Source: Streptomyces violaceoruber
GTDB taxonomy: Bacteria; Actinomycetota; Actinomycetes; Streptomycetales; Streptomycetaceae
Assembly (NCBI RefSeq): GCF_033406955.1
Contig: NZ_CP137734.1
Span: 4,526,001-4,590,000, forward strand
Length of the DNA: 64,000 nt
Reading direction: 5' to 3'
Shown here: piece by piece, positions 38,135 through 46,071 of the stretch
How the letters are laid out: every line of letters begins with the position of its first letter
Numbering within the stretch: position 1 is the stretch's first letter
Position numbers and translations under genes: made by a program
The notes under the pieces: generated by a model
The model's input: only the letters and a program-made list of their open reading frames with translations
Databases searched by the model: none
Told to the model about the DNA's origin: nothing

Positions 38135-38136
38135 GG

Positions 38137-38220
38137 TCCGCGCCTTCCTGCCTTCCCTGCCTTCCCTGCCTTCACTCGTTCTCTGTTCGCTCTGTTCTCT
38201 CTGTTCTCTTCTCTCTGTGT
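38137..38220 (+). other. pyrimidine-rich tract before the flotillin gene
   Basis: The coding strand between nfeD and flotillin is almost only C and T for some 80 bases (CTTCCCTGC units then TCTCTGTTC units). This is striking in DNA that is elsewhere G-rich on both strands. Only GGGGGCG just before the start looks like a ribosome site. Confidence 0.75.
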
Positions 38221-38237
38221 GATTCGGGGGCGTTGTC

Positions 38238-39761
38238 ATGAGTCCTGTCGTCATCGCGGTGGTGGGAGTCGTCGTACTCCTGGTGCTGCTCGCCCTGGTG
38301 GTGGTCAGCCGCTACAAGGTGGCCGGCCCGAGCGAGGCGTTCATCGTCACCGGGCGGCGCGGCAAGAGGTCCACCGATCCGGAGACGGGCCGTGTGTTCA
38401 CCGACAACAGCGGCCAGAAGGTCGTGGTGGGCGGCGGCGTGTTCGTCGTGCCGTTCGTGCAGCAGCGGTTCACGCTCGACCTCTCCTCCCGGCACATCCC
38501 GGTCGCCGTGCGCGGCGCGGTGACGCTGCGCGGGGTGAAGGCCAACCTCGAAGGCGTCGCGATCGTCAAGGTCGGCGGCACGGAGGACGCGATCCGGGCC
38601 GCGGCGCAGCGGTTCCTGATGCAGCAGGACGGCATCGTCGGCTTCACCCAGGAAGTGCTGTCCGGCGCGCTGCGCGCGATCGTCGGCCGGATGTCCGTGG
38701 AGGACGTCATCCGGGACCGGGCCGCCTTCGCCGGCCAGGTCGCCGAGGAGGCGGAGGCGAGCCTGTCCGGGCAGGGCCTGGTGCTCGACGCCTTCCAGAT
38801 CCAGGACATCACCACCGAGGGTTCCTACCTGGAGGACCTCGGCCGCCCCGAAGCGGCACGCGCGAAGCAGGAGGCCGACATCGCGGAGGCGGTCGCCCGG
38901 CGGGCGGCCGAGCAGGCGCGGCTGAAGGCGGAGGAGGAGATCGCGGTCGCACAGCGGACCCTCTACCTGAAGCAGGCCGAGATCAAGGCCGAGACCGATC
39001 AGGCCGAGGCCCGCGCCAACGCCTCGGGTCCCCTCGCGGAGGCGGCCCGGCAGCAGGACATCCTCGCCGAGCAGGAGAAGGTCGCCGAGCGGCAGGCCGC
39101 GCTGAAGGACCGCCAACTGGACACCGAGGTGCGCAAGCCCGCCGACGCGCAGCGGTACGCCGCCGAGCAGGAGGCGGAGGCCCGCCGGGTGGCGCGGGTG
39201 AAGCAGGCCGAGGCCGAGCGCGCCGCCGGTATCGCCGCGGCCCAGGCGGAGGCCGAGCGGGCCCGCCTCACCGGTGAGGGCGAGAAGCAGCGGCGCAGCG
39301 CCCTGGCGGACGCCGTACGGCTGGAGGGCGACGCCGAGGCCGCCGCGATCGGTGCCAAGGGCGCGGCCGAGGCCGAGGCGATGGAGAAGAAGGCCGACGC
39401 CTTCGACCGGTACGGCGACGCCGCGGTGCTGCAGATGCTGGTCGAGGTGCTGCCGCAGGTGGTGGCGAAGGCGTCCGAGCCGCTGGCGGCCGTGGACAAG
39501 ATGACGGTCATCTCCACGGACGGCGCGAGCCGGCTCACCCGCACGGTCGCCGACAACGTGGCGCAGGGCATGGAACTGCTGGGCTCGACCACGGGCGTCG
39601 ACCTGGCGTCTCTGCTGAAGGGCCTCACGGCCAAGGAGGGCCTCACGGCCAAGGAGGGCCTCACGGCCAAGGAGGGCCTCACGGCCAAGGAGGGCATCAC
39701 CGCCAAGGGCGAGGCAGGCCGGGCCACCACCGAGAACGGCAAGGTGGAGATCACGGACTGA
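38238..39761 (+). CDS. flotillin-like protein
   Basis: 507 residues. An N-terminal membrane hairpin (VVIAVVGVVVLLVLLALVVV) is followed by a PHB/SPFH domain (about 25-200, with YKVAGPSEAFIVTG and VVVGGGVFVVPFVQQ), then a long coiled coil rich in Ala-Glu (about 205-400). The last part has the conserved ALADAVRLEGDAEAAAIGAKG and a repeat of GLTAKE five times. Flotillins make ordered membrane patches and recruit signalling and cell-wall proteins. It is adjacent to NfeD, its usual partner. Confidence 0.92.
   Translation: MSPVVIAVVGVVVLLVLLALVVVSRYKVAGPSEAFIVTGRRGKRSTDPETGRVFTDNSGQKVVVGGGVFVVPFVQQRFTLDLSSRHIPVAVRGAVTLRGVKANLEGVAIVKVGGTEDAIRAAAQRFLMQQDGIVGFTQEVLSGALRAIVGRMSVEDVIRDRAAFAGQVAEEAEASLSGQGLVLDAFQIQDITTEGSYLEDLGRPEAARAKQEADIAEAVARRAAEQARLKAEEEIAVAQRTLYLKQAEIKAETDQAEARANASGPLAEAARQQDILAEQEKVAERQAALKDRQLDTEVRKPADAQRYAAEQEAEARRVARVKQAEAERAAGIAAAQAEAERARLTGEGEKQRRSALADAVRLEGDAEAAAIGAKGAAEAEAMEKKADAFDRYGDAAVLQMLVEVLPQVVAKASEPLAAVDKMTVISTDGASRLTRTVADNVAQGMELLGSTTGVDLASLLKGLTAKEGLTAKEGLTAKEGLTAKEGITAKGEAGRATTENGKVEITD
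39619..39711 (+). repeat. GLTAKE-coding tandem repeat
   Basis: Five copies of an 18-base unit (GGCCTCACGGCCAAGGAG) at the 3' end of the flotillin gene. Being in frame, it can expand or shrink without breaking the protein. Confidence 0.85.
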
Positions 39762-39792
39762 CGCCCCCGCGTCGATCGGTTGCCGGGAGAGC

Positions 39793-39870
39793 CCGTGCCG
39801 GCAGGGCCCGTGCCGGCAGGGCCCGTGCCGGCAGGGCCCGTGCCGGCAGGGCCCGTGCCGGGAGGGCCCG
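39793..39870. repeat. 15-bp tandem repeat between flotillin and the PucR gene
   Basis: About five copies of GTGCCGGCAGGGCCC fill the gap between the convergent genes. Neighbouring copies give GCCGGC arms, so it may serve as a terminator. Confidence 0.75.
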
Positions 39871-39875
39871 CGGGG

Positions 39876-40958
39876 CTAGATCTCCTGGGCGGGCCACCCC
39901 AGCAGCCGGGCTCCGATGACCGCGGTCTGCAGCGTGTAGCGGTGGACCGGGTCGGAGGCGTTCGCCCCGGTCAGCTGGTGGATGCGGTCCAGCCGGTAGG
40001 TGAGCGCCCGCACGCTGAGCGTGAGCCGCCGGGCGGCCTCGGCCGCGGTGCAGCCGGCGTCGAAGTACACCTCCAGGGTCCGCAGCAGCGGCTCGGCACC
40101 GCCGCGGGCCTCGCGCAGCGGACCCAGCACGCTCAGCACCAGGTCGGCCATCGCCTGCCGGTCCCGGGCCAGGACCGGGTAGACCAGCATGTCCGCGGCA
40201 CGCACCACGGGCTCCTCCAGGCCCAGCCGGTCGGCGAGTTCGAGGGTGGTGAGCGCCTCCTCGTAGCTGTGCACGACGCCGCCCGCGCCGCTTTGCGGCC
40301 GCCCGACGGCCACCCGGTTGCCGTCCGTGGCGGCGTAGGCCTGCTTGGCGAAGAAGGTGAGGACCTCGTCCTGGTCGCCGGGCGCGATGCAGATCAACTG
40401 CCCGTTCTTGGTGGTTATCAGGACGCGCCGGTCACCGAAGCGGGAGATGAGCGCGCTCTCCACGACCCGAGTGACCGGGGCGGTGTCGTCGTACGCCTCG
40501 GGCCCCTGGGCCACCGCGACGGCGTGGGCGTGGGAGAGGACGAGCCCGAAGCGCTCGGCCCGTTCGGCGAGGCGGCCGAGGTCGCTGCGCCCGTAGAGCA
40601 GGTCGTCGATGAACTCCCGCCGCGCGGCCTCCTCCTGGCGTACGGCGAGCCGCTGGGCGCGTTCGTAGCCCTCCGCGAAGGCGTCCACGGCCTGGGCGAC
40701 GGCGGCCAGCACGGTGCCCGTGGCGTCGGCGCCGGAGACCGTCGCGCCGCGGCCGGGCCAGGACGTGCGCGTGGCGTCCAGGTGCAGCCGGACGAGACTG
40801 CGCAGGCTGTGACCGGCCTCCGCGGCCTGCTCTCCGAAGAGCCTGCGCTCCTCCAGCTCGTCGCGGGTCAGCCGGCGCCCCGTGTCGGCGACGCCCGCCA
40901 GGATCTCGGCGTACCCGGCCAGGTACGTCTCCCACTGCTCCGTCTGCAGGTCCGTCAC
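39876..40958 (-). CDS. PucR-family (CdaR-type) transcriptional regulator
   Basis: 360 residues. A variable sensing domain with predicted helical bundle comes first, a GGDEF-like degenerate domain in the middle (HAVAVAQGPEAYDD, ICIAPGDQDEVL), and the PucR-type helix-turn-helix at the C-terminus (LEVYFDAGCTAAEAARRL then LTYRLDRIHQLTG). The GTG start follows GGGGAGG. Convergent with the flotillin gene. A palindrome just upstream of it recurs upstream of nfeD. Confidence 0.85.
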   Translation of the reverse strand: MTDLQTEQWETYLAGYAEILAGVADTGRRLTRDELEERRLFGEQAAEAGHSLRSLVRLHLDATRTSWPGRGATVSGADATGTVLAAVAQAVDAFAEGYERAQRLAVRQEEAARREFIDDLLYGRSDLGRLAERAERFGLVLSHAHAVAVAQGPEAYDDTAPVTRVVESALISRFGDRRVLITTKNGQLICIAPGDQDEVLTFFAKQAYAATDGNRVAVGRPQSGAGGVVHSYEEALTTLELADRLGLEEPVVRAADMLVYPVLARDRQAMADLVLSVLGPLREARGGAEPLLRTLEVYFDAGCTAAEAARRLTLSVRALTYRLDRIHQLTGANASDPVHRYTLQTAVIGARLLGWPAQEI

Positions 40959-41021
40959 CCCGCGCCTCCCCTGCCGTTCACGCCCGGTGCGCGGTGTCCG
41001 GCAACGTGAGGGTAGTCAACG

Positions 41022-41038
41022 CTGCCGGAAACCGGCAA
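41022..41038. promoter_or_regulatory. 17-bp palindrome upstream of the PucR-family gene (site B)
   Basis: CTGCCGGAAACCGGCAA lies 64 bp before the regulator start. A further half copy, CCGGCAACG, is repeated at 40998-41006 and as the right half of this site (41032-41040). It matches site A at 37534-37550 at 14 of 17 positions. Confidence 0.55.
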
Positions 41039-41080
41039 CGCGGAAGGCAGGGGGCAGCGGCTAACCTCCGCCGGCCCTCG

Positions 41081-41377
41081 CTAGGGCCGCTGGTACGGCT
41101 GCTGGTACGGCTGCTGACCGGACGGCCCGTACGCCTGGCCACCGGCCTCCTGCGCCTGGAGCTGCTCGGCCTGCTCCCTGGTCACCTGCTGCTCGGCGCC
41201 GCAGAAGGTGCACTGGGTCGCGTACTTCGTCGAGAAGGGGAACAGCGGCACGAAGAACAGGGTGAACTTCGTGACGCGCTTCCTGAGCGTGTGCGCGGCG
41301 GGATTGCCGCACCGGCCGCACACCAGGGTCAGTATCGCGAGCTGGTAGAGGTATCCCTTGGTGCCAAAAATGATCAT
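41081..41377 (-). CDS. zinc-ribbon protein
   Basis: 98 residues. Two CxxC pairs (VCGRCGN and QCTFCGA) would hold one zinc. A hydrophobic stretch TLFFVPLFPFSTKY lies between. The tail QPYQQPYQRP comes from a GTACGGCTGCTG repeat. Streptomyces have many such proteins of unknown role. GGAAGGA precedes the ATG. Confidence 0.8.
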   Translation of the reverse strand: MIIFGTKGYLYQLAILTLVCGRCGNPAAHTLRKRVTKFTLFFVPLFPFSTKYATQCTFCGAEQQVTREQAEQLQAQEAGGQAYGPSGQQPYQQPYQRP

Positions 41378-41644
41378 GGGCAGGTCCTTCCCGGTCGGCC
41401 CCCCGCGGGCGCGCAGGACACTCAGATCTTCCCCCGGCCGCGCCTACACGTCGCACGCCGCCGCATTTGGGTGCCGCCCCGGATGGCCCGGACGGGCCCG
41501 CGCGGGCGAGTCTGGAACCCACCCCCCCTTACCCGGCCGCTACGTCCTGGTGTGATCGCGATGCCCCGTCCCGCAAGGAGAGCACATGGCCCGCCCCGCT
41601 GACCGCGTCGCCCGTTCAGGGCCCCGCGTCGGGAGGAGGACCCC

Positions 41645-41935
41645 ATGCCCGTACCCGAAGACCGTCGGCTCGACGAGATCGAGTCCCGCCTGCACCGCGA
41701 GGATCCCCAGTTCGCCCGGGCCTTCGCCGACGGCCGTCCCCGCCGCCCGCGCGAGTACCGGTACCACCGGGCCTGGCTGCTGCTCGCCGCCGCCCTGGGC
41801 GCGCTGGCCGCCGGCATGTTCCTGGCCCACGGGCTGCTCATCGCCGCCGGGCTGGTCTTCGCCGGCGTCGCCGGGGAACTCTTCGACCCGCACCGGCGCG
41901 AGCGCGGCACCCGGTGCCCGCCGTCCGGGTCCTGA
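41645..41935 (+). CDS. DUF3040-family small membrane protein
   Basis: 96 residues. LDEIESRLHREDPQFARAF at the start is the DUF3040 hallmark; two helices follow (WLLLAAALGALAAGMFLA and GLLIAAGLVFAGVAGELF). Function unknown. GGGAGGAGGACCCC precedes the ATG. Confidence 0.88.
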   Translation: MPVPEDRRLDEIESRLHREDPQFARAFADGRPRRPREYRYHRAWLLLAAALGALAAGMFLAHGLLIAAGLVFAGVAGELFDPHRRERGTRCPPSGS

Positions 41936-41949
41936 CCCCGGCGGGCACG

Positions 41950-42120
41950 GGGCGGCGGCCGCGGGCGCGTGCGGGACGGTGGGCACGTGTGCGTGCGGGG
42001 CGGCGGAGACGGGCGCGTGCGGGGCGGTGGGCATGTGCGCGTGCGGGGCGGTGGGCATGTGCGCGTGCGGGGCTGCGCATGCCGGCGCATACGGGGCTGC
42101 GCACGCCGGCGCGTACGGTC
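41950..42120. repeat. 25-bp GC-rich tandem repeat before the antiporter
   Basis: About four copies of a GCGTGCGGGGCGGTGGGCATGTGC-like block, then decaying GCATACGGGGCTGCGCACGCC units. An open frame runs through it into the antiporter gene but has no ribosome site. The antiporter promoter must lie in or before it. Confidence 0.7.
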
Positions 42121-42133
42121 CGGAGCGCGTCCG

Positions 42134-43678
42134 ATGACCCTGTCCGAGCTGTACGTGATGCTGCTGATCGGCGGCACGGTCCTGCTGGCCAGCATCGCCG
42201 CGGCCCGCGCCGCCCACCGCATCGGCCTGCCCAGCCTGCTGCTGTTCCTGTGCGTGGGGCTCGTCGCGGGCGAGGACGGGCTCGGCCTGCGCTTCGACGA
42301 CGCCCAGCTGGCCCAGGCACTGGGTGCCGCCGCCCTGGCGCTCATCCTGGTCGAGGGCGGGCTGACCACCCGGTGGAGCGACGTCCGGAAGCTGCTCGCT
42401 CCGGCCGGAGTGCTCGCCACGGTGGGCGTGGTGGTCTCCGTGGTGGTGACCGCCGCGGGCGCGCACTGGCTGCTGGGGATCGACTGGCGGCTGGCCCTGC
42501 TGATCGGTGCGATCGTCTCCTCCACCGACGCCGCCGCCGTCTTCGCCGTACTGCGCGCCCTGCCGCTGCCGCGCAAGGTGAGCGTGCTGGTGGAGGCCGA
42601 GTCAGGCTTCAACGACGCGCCCACCATCATCCTGGTCCTGCTCTTCTCCACCACCTCCGATCTGCCGGGCCCGCTCCCCGTCGTGGGCAACCTCCTCTTC
42701 CAGCTCGTGGTCGGCGGCGTCCTGGGCGTGGTGACCGGCCGCCTGGGCGTCGCCGCGCTGCGGCACATCGCCCTGCCCGCGACCGGCCTGTACCCGCTGG
42801 CCACCGTCGGTTTCGGCGTCGTCGCCTTCGCCGCCGCCGGAGCGCTGGGCGCCAGCGGCATCATCGCCGCCTACCTCTCCGGGCTCGTCCTCGGCAACGC
42901 CAAGCTGCCCCACCGCGCGGCCACCCGCTCCTTCTCCGAGGGCGTCGGGTGGCTGGCCCAGATCGGGCTGTTCGTCATGCTCGGCCTGCTCGTCGACCCG
43001 AGCGAACTGCCGTCCGCGATCCTCCCGGCCCTGGTCGTGGGCCTGGTCCTGCTGCTGCTCGCCCGGCCGGTGTCGGTCCTGCTCTGCCTGCTGCCGTTCC
43101 GGGTGCCCTGGCGCGAGCAGGTCTTCATCTCCTGGGCCGGTCTGCGCGGCGCGGTCCCCATCGTGCTCACGACCTTCCCCGTCGTGGCGGGGGTGACCGG
43201 TGCGCGCGACGCCCTGAACATCGTGTTCGTGCTCGTCGTCCTCTTCACCCTGCTCCAGGGGCCCACACTGCCCGCCGTGGCGCGGTGGACGGGGGTGACC
43301 CGTCCGGACGCGCTGCGCGAGATCCAGGTCGAGACGGCGCCGCTCGACCTCCTGGACGCCGACCTGCTCACCGTGTCCGTCCCGCCGGGTTCGCGGCTGC
43401 ACGGCGTCACCGTCTTCGAACTGCGGCTGCCGCATCCGACGGCCGTCACCCTGGTCGTCCGCGACGGCGCCAGTCTCGTCCCCGACCGCGACACCGTGCT
43501 GCGCGCCGGCGACGAACTGCTCCTCATCACCACACCCCAGGTCCGGGAGGCGGCGGAACGCCGGCTGCGCGCCGTCGGCCGCCGCGGCAAACTGGCCCGC
43601 TGGCTGGGCGAGCACGGCACTCCGGAGTCCGAGCCCTTGCTCCCCATGCACCCCGAAAAGCATCACAATGCGCAATAA
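42134..43678 (+). CDS. CPA1-type cation/proton antiporter with TrkA-C domain
   Basis: 514 residues. Twelve or thirteen membrane helices; ESGFNDAPTIIL holds the transport aspartate region typical of NhaP/CvrA antiporters (FNDA instead of the usual FNDP). SSTDAAAVFAVLR is the other conserved helix. The C-terminal TrkA-C domain (about 395-480, LDADLLTVSVPPGSRLHGVTVFELRL) senses ions or nucleotides. It exchanges K+ or Na+ for H+ across the membrane. Confidence 0.9.
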   Translation: MTLSELYVMLLIGGTVLLASIAAARAAHRIGLPSLLLFLCVGLVAGEDGLGLRFDDAQLAQALGAAALALILVEGGLTTRWSDVRKLLAPAGVLATVGVVVSVVVTAAGAHWLLGIDWRLALLIGAIVSSTDAAAVFAVLRALPLPRKVSVLVEAESGFNDAPTIILVLLFSTTSDLPGPLPVVGNLLFQLVVGGVLGVVTGRLGVAALRHIALPATGLYPLATVGFGVVAFAAAGALGASGIIAAYLSGLVLGNAKLPHRAATRSFSEGVGWLAQIGLFVMLGLLVDPSELPSAILPALVVGLVLLLLARPVSVLLCLLPFRVPWREQVFISWAGLRGAVPIVLTTFPVVAGVTGARDALNIVFVLVVLFTLLQGPTLPAVARWTGVTRPDALREIQVETAPLDLLDADLLTVSVPPGSRLHGVTVFELRLPHPTAVTLVVRDGASLVPDRDTVLRAGDELLLITTPQVREAAERRLRAVGRRGKLARWLGEHGTPESEPLLPMHPEKHHNAQ

Positions 43679-43713
43679 GTGATGCGGTAAACTTCTTTAC
43701 CGAGCCGTGATGC
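43660..43713. promoter_or_regulatory. GTGATGC repeats and hairpin, regulatory island
   Basis: GCATCAC (43660-43666) and GTGATGC (43679-43685) form an inverted repeat across the antiporter stop codon; a third GTGATGC lies at 43707-43713. Between them GGTAAACTTCTTTACC is a perfect hairpin containing a TAAACT box. The stretch is far more AT-rich than its surroundings and could be the promoter/operator for what follows. Confidence 0.5.
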
Positions 43714-43782
43714 TCCGTCGTGCGGACGGGCTCTCAGTTCACCCAGACGGTACGGCAGTTCGAGGAGACGGGGGCAAGCCGG

Positions 43783-43884
43783 ATGCACCAGACGCACCGA
43801 GCCGCCCCGACCGTCAGCCCCGCCGACCCGGTGAACCCCACGCGCATCGACAACACGGCCCGAGACAGCGTCCCCGAATCCTGA
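43783..43884 (+). CDS. possible 33-residue peptide
   Basis: ATG at 43783 opens MHQTHRAAPTVSPADPVNPTR and ends with DNTARDSVPES before TGA. A GGGGG run eight bases upstream could be a ribosome site, and the AT-rich GTGATGC island supplies a promoter. No family is recognised, so this is a candidate only. Confidence 0.3.
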   Translation: MHQTHRAAPTVSPADPVNPTRIDNTARDSVPES

Positions 43885-43929
43885 CGCACCTCCGCGCCGC
43901 GACTGCGGCCGGCAACACCTCAGCCGACT

Positions 43930-44150
43930 AGGGCAGCTGCCCACCGTTTCCGCAGCCACGGGCCGCCGCCTGCCGCCCGCGCCGTAGCCGCGGGCAGCCG
44001 CAACGCCGCCGCCGCGGGCAGTCGTGCCGCGGAGGCGGGACGGGTGGGCGGTGGAGGTACCTCCCAGACCGTTCAGGCACTGGGGGAGGCACCTCCCCCC
44101 GGCAACGCCGGGCAGGGCACCTGCCCGGCCAGCACCCACGCACCCGCACC
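43930..44150. repeat. palindrome-rich intergenic element, probably dispersed
   Basis: The 327 bases between 43885 and 44211 hold no convincing gene. They contain GGGCAGCTGCCC (43932-43943), GGAGGTACCTCC near 44054, GGGGGAGGCACCTCCCCC near 44083, and GCCGCGGGCAG twice. From memory, closely similar sequence occurs between genes at many sites in Streptomyces genomes. I cannot confirm this here. Confidence 0.5.
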
Positions 44151-44211
44151 CCGCCCCCGCCCCGCAGTCCCGCACGCCCGCCGCCACCGACCCCCCGGAG
44201 GACAGACGCCC

Positions 44212-45423
44212 GTGCACAACACCACCGCCGTGCTCATCGAACTCGGAGCGATCATCCTCGCCCTGGGCCTCCTCGGCCGCATCGCCGGCCGCGTGGGTTT
44301 CTCGCCCATCCCCCTCTACCTCCTGGCCGGCCTCGCCTTCGGCCACGGCGGCATGCTGCCGATGCAGGCCAGCGAGGAGTTCACCGCCACGGGCGCGGAG
44401 ATCGGCGTCATCCTGCTCCTGCTCCTGCTCGGCCTTGAGTACAGCGCCTCCGAACTGGTCACCAACCTCAAGACGCAGTACCCCTCCGGCGCGGTCGACT
44501 TCGTGCTGAACGCCGTACCCGGCGCCGTGGCGGCACTGGTCCTGGGCTGGGGCCCGGTGGCCGCCGTCGCACTCGCGGGCGTCACCTGGATCTCGTCCTC
44601 CGGCGTGATCGCCAAGGTCCTCGGCGACCTGGGCCGGCTGGGCAACCGCGAGACCCCCGTCGTCCTCGGCGTCCTCGTCATCGAGGACCTCGCCATGGCC
44701 GTCTACCTGCCGATCCTCACGGCCCTGCTCGCCGGCGTCAGCCTGGCCGGCGGCGCCGTCACCCTGCTGATCTCCCTGGGCACCGTCGGCGCCGTCCTCT
44801 ACCTCGCGCTGCGCCACGGGCGGCTGATCAGCCGCGCGGTCTCCTCCGACAGCGCGGAAACGCTCCTGCTGGTGGTCCTCGGCCTGACCCTCGTCGTGGC
44901 GGGCCTCGCCCAGGAACTCCAGGTCTCCGCGGCGGTCGGCGCGTTCCTCGTCGGTATCGCGCTGTCCGGCGAGGTCGCCGAGGGCGCCAGCAGCCTCCTC
45001 ACCCCGCTGCGCGACCTGTTCGCCGCCGTCTTCTTCGTCTTCTTCGGCCTGTCCACCAATCCGGCCGACATCCCGCCGGTCCTGGTCCCGGCCCTGCTCC
45101 TCGCCGCCGTCACCGCTCTCACCAAGGTCGCCACCGGCTGGTACGCAGCCCACCGCGCCGGCCTGCGCGGCGCGGGCCGCTGGCGGGCGGGCGGCACGCT
45201 GGTGGCACGCGGCGAGTTCTCGATCGTCATCGCCGGGCTCGCGGTGGGGGTCGAGCCCCGCATCGGCCCGCTGGCGACGGCGTACGTCCTCATCCTCGTC
45301 GTCATCGGTCCGCTCACGGCCCGGTTCACCGAGCCCCTCGCCCGCCGCCTCACCCGCGGCCCCCGCAAGGCCGCGCCGGCCACCGCGACCACTCCCGCGG
45401 AGTCGACGCACGCCAACGCGTGA
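44212..45423 (+). CDS. CPA2-type cation/proton antiporter
   Basis: 403 residues and about twelve helices. LLLLLLGLEYSASELV and VIEDLAMAVYLPIL are characteristic of KefB/KhtU-type exchangers, with VGAFLVGIALSG later. No RCK domain is attached, so a separate subunit is expected; the TrkA-C gene at 45470 is the obvious candidate, although it is convergent. CGGAGGAC precedes the GTG. Confidence 0.9.
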   Translation: MHNTTAVLIELGAIILALGLLGRIAGRVGFSPIPLYLLAGLAFGHGGMLPMQASEEFTATGAEIGVILLLLLLGLEYSASELVTNLKTQYPSGAVDFVLNAVPGAVAALVLGWGPVAAVALAGVTWISSSGVIAKVLGDLGRLGNRETPVVLGVLVIEDLAMAVYLPILTALLAGVSLAGGAVTLLISLGTVGAVLYLALRHGRLISRAVSSDSAETLLLVVLGLTLVVAGLAQELQVSAAVGAFLVGIALSGEVAEGASSLLTPLRDLFAAVFFVFFGLSTNPADIPPVLVPALLLAAVTALTKVATGWYAAHRAGLRGAGRWRAGGTLVARGEFSIVIAGLAVGVEPRIGPLATAYVLILVVIGPLTARFTEPLARRLTRGPRKAAPATATTPAESTHANA

Positions 45424-45469
45424 GGGCCGGTCGGGGCGGCGGTCCGCGCACCGACGCGAGGGGCCGGGC

Positions 45470-45955
45470 TCACTCCCGCCCGAGGATCTCCGCGGCCGCG
45501 TCGACGCCCTCCCGGGTACCGATCACGATCAGCGTGTCGCCGTCGGCCAGCCTGAAGTCCGGCCCCGGGGACGGGAGCGCCTCGGCCCGCCGCAGCACCG
45601 CGACCACGGACACGCCGGTCTCGGTACGGGTGCGGGTGTCGCCCAGCAGGCGCCCGTGCCAGTGCGACGCCGCCGACAGCCCGATCCGCTCCGCGACCAG
45701 CCCCAGCTCGGCCGTCGACAGCAGACTCGGGCTGTGCTGGGCGGGCCTGAGCGCGTCGACGACCGCGGCCGCCTCCTCCGCGTCCAGCCGCAGCGAGAGC
45801 GTGGCGTCGTCCGGATCGTCTCTGCGGTACGCGCTCAGCGTCCGTGCCCCGCCCTGCTCGGCCACCACCGACAGCCGGCGCCGCTCACGGGTGACCAGGT
45901 CGTAGCGCACGCCCGTCCCCGGCAACGGTGTCCAGCTCGTACGCGCAGCACCCAC
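45470..45955 (-). CDS. TrkA-C-domain regulatory subunit of a cation/proton antiporter
   Basis: 161 residues, the size of KhtT-like subunits. An N-terminal domain (GVRYDLVTRERRRLSVV) and a C-terminal TrkA-C part (GVSVVAVLRRAEALPSPGPDFRLADGDTLIVIGTREGV) that binds nucleotides or ions. It should regulate the CPA2 antiporter with which it converges, 46 bp apart. The GTG at 45955 follows GGGAGG; an upstream in-frame TTG (46006) lacks a ribosome site. Confidence 0.85.
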   Translation of the reverse strand: MGAARTSWTPLPGTGVRYDLVTRERRRLSVVAEQGGARTLSAYRRDDPDDATLSLRLDAEEAAAVVDALRPAQHSPSLLSTAELGLVAERIGLSAASHWHGRLLGDTRTRTETGVSVVAVLRRAEALPSPGPDFRLADGDTLIVIGTREGVDAAAEILGRE

Positions 45956-46071
45956 GGCCGCCTCCCTGTCTCTCCGGGCCAGTCTCCGGGCCAGTCCTTC
46001 CGGCAATCCGGGACACCCTAGATCCTGCCCGGCCGGGCGCCACCATCCCGTGCCACTCCCATACGCCTCCC

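Noticed and set aside
43707..43931. 74-codon frame in the antiporter spacer
   Set aside because: Pro/Arg-rich, no ribosome site; the 33-codon frame in another frame (43783) has better support, though still weak.
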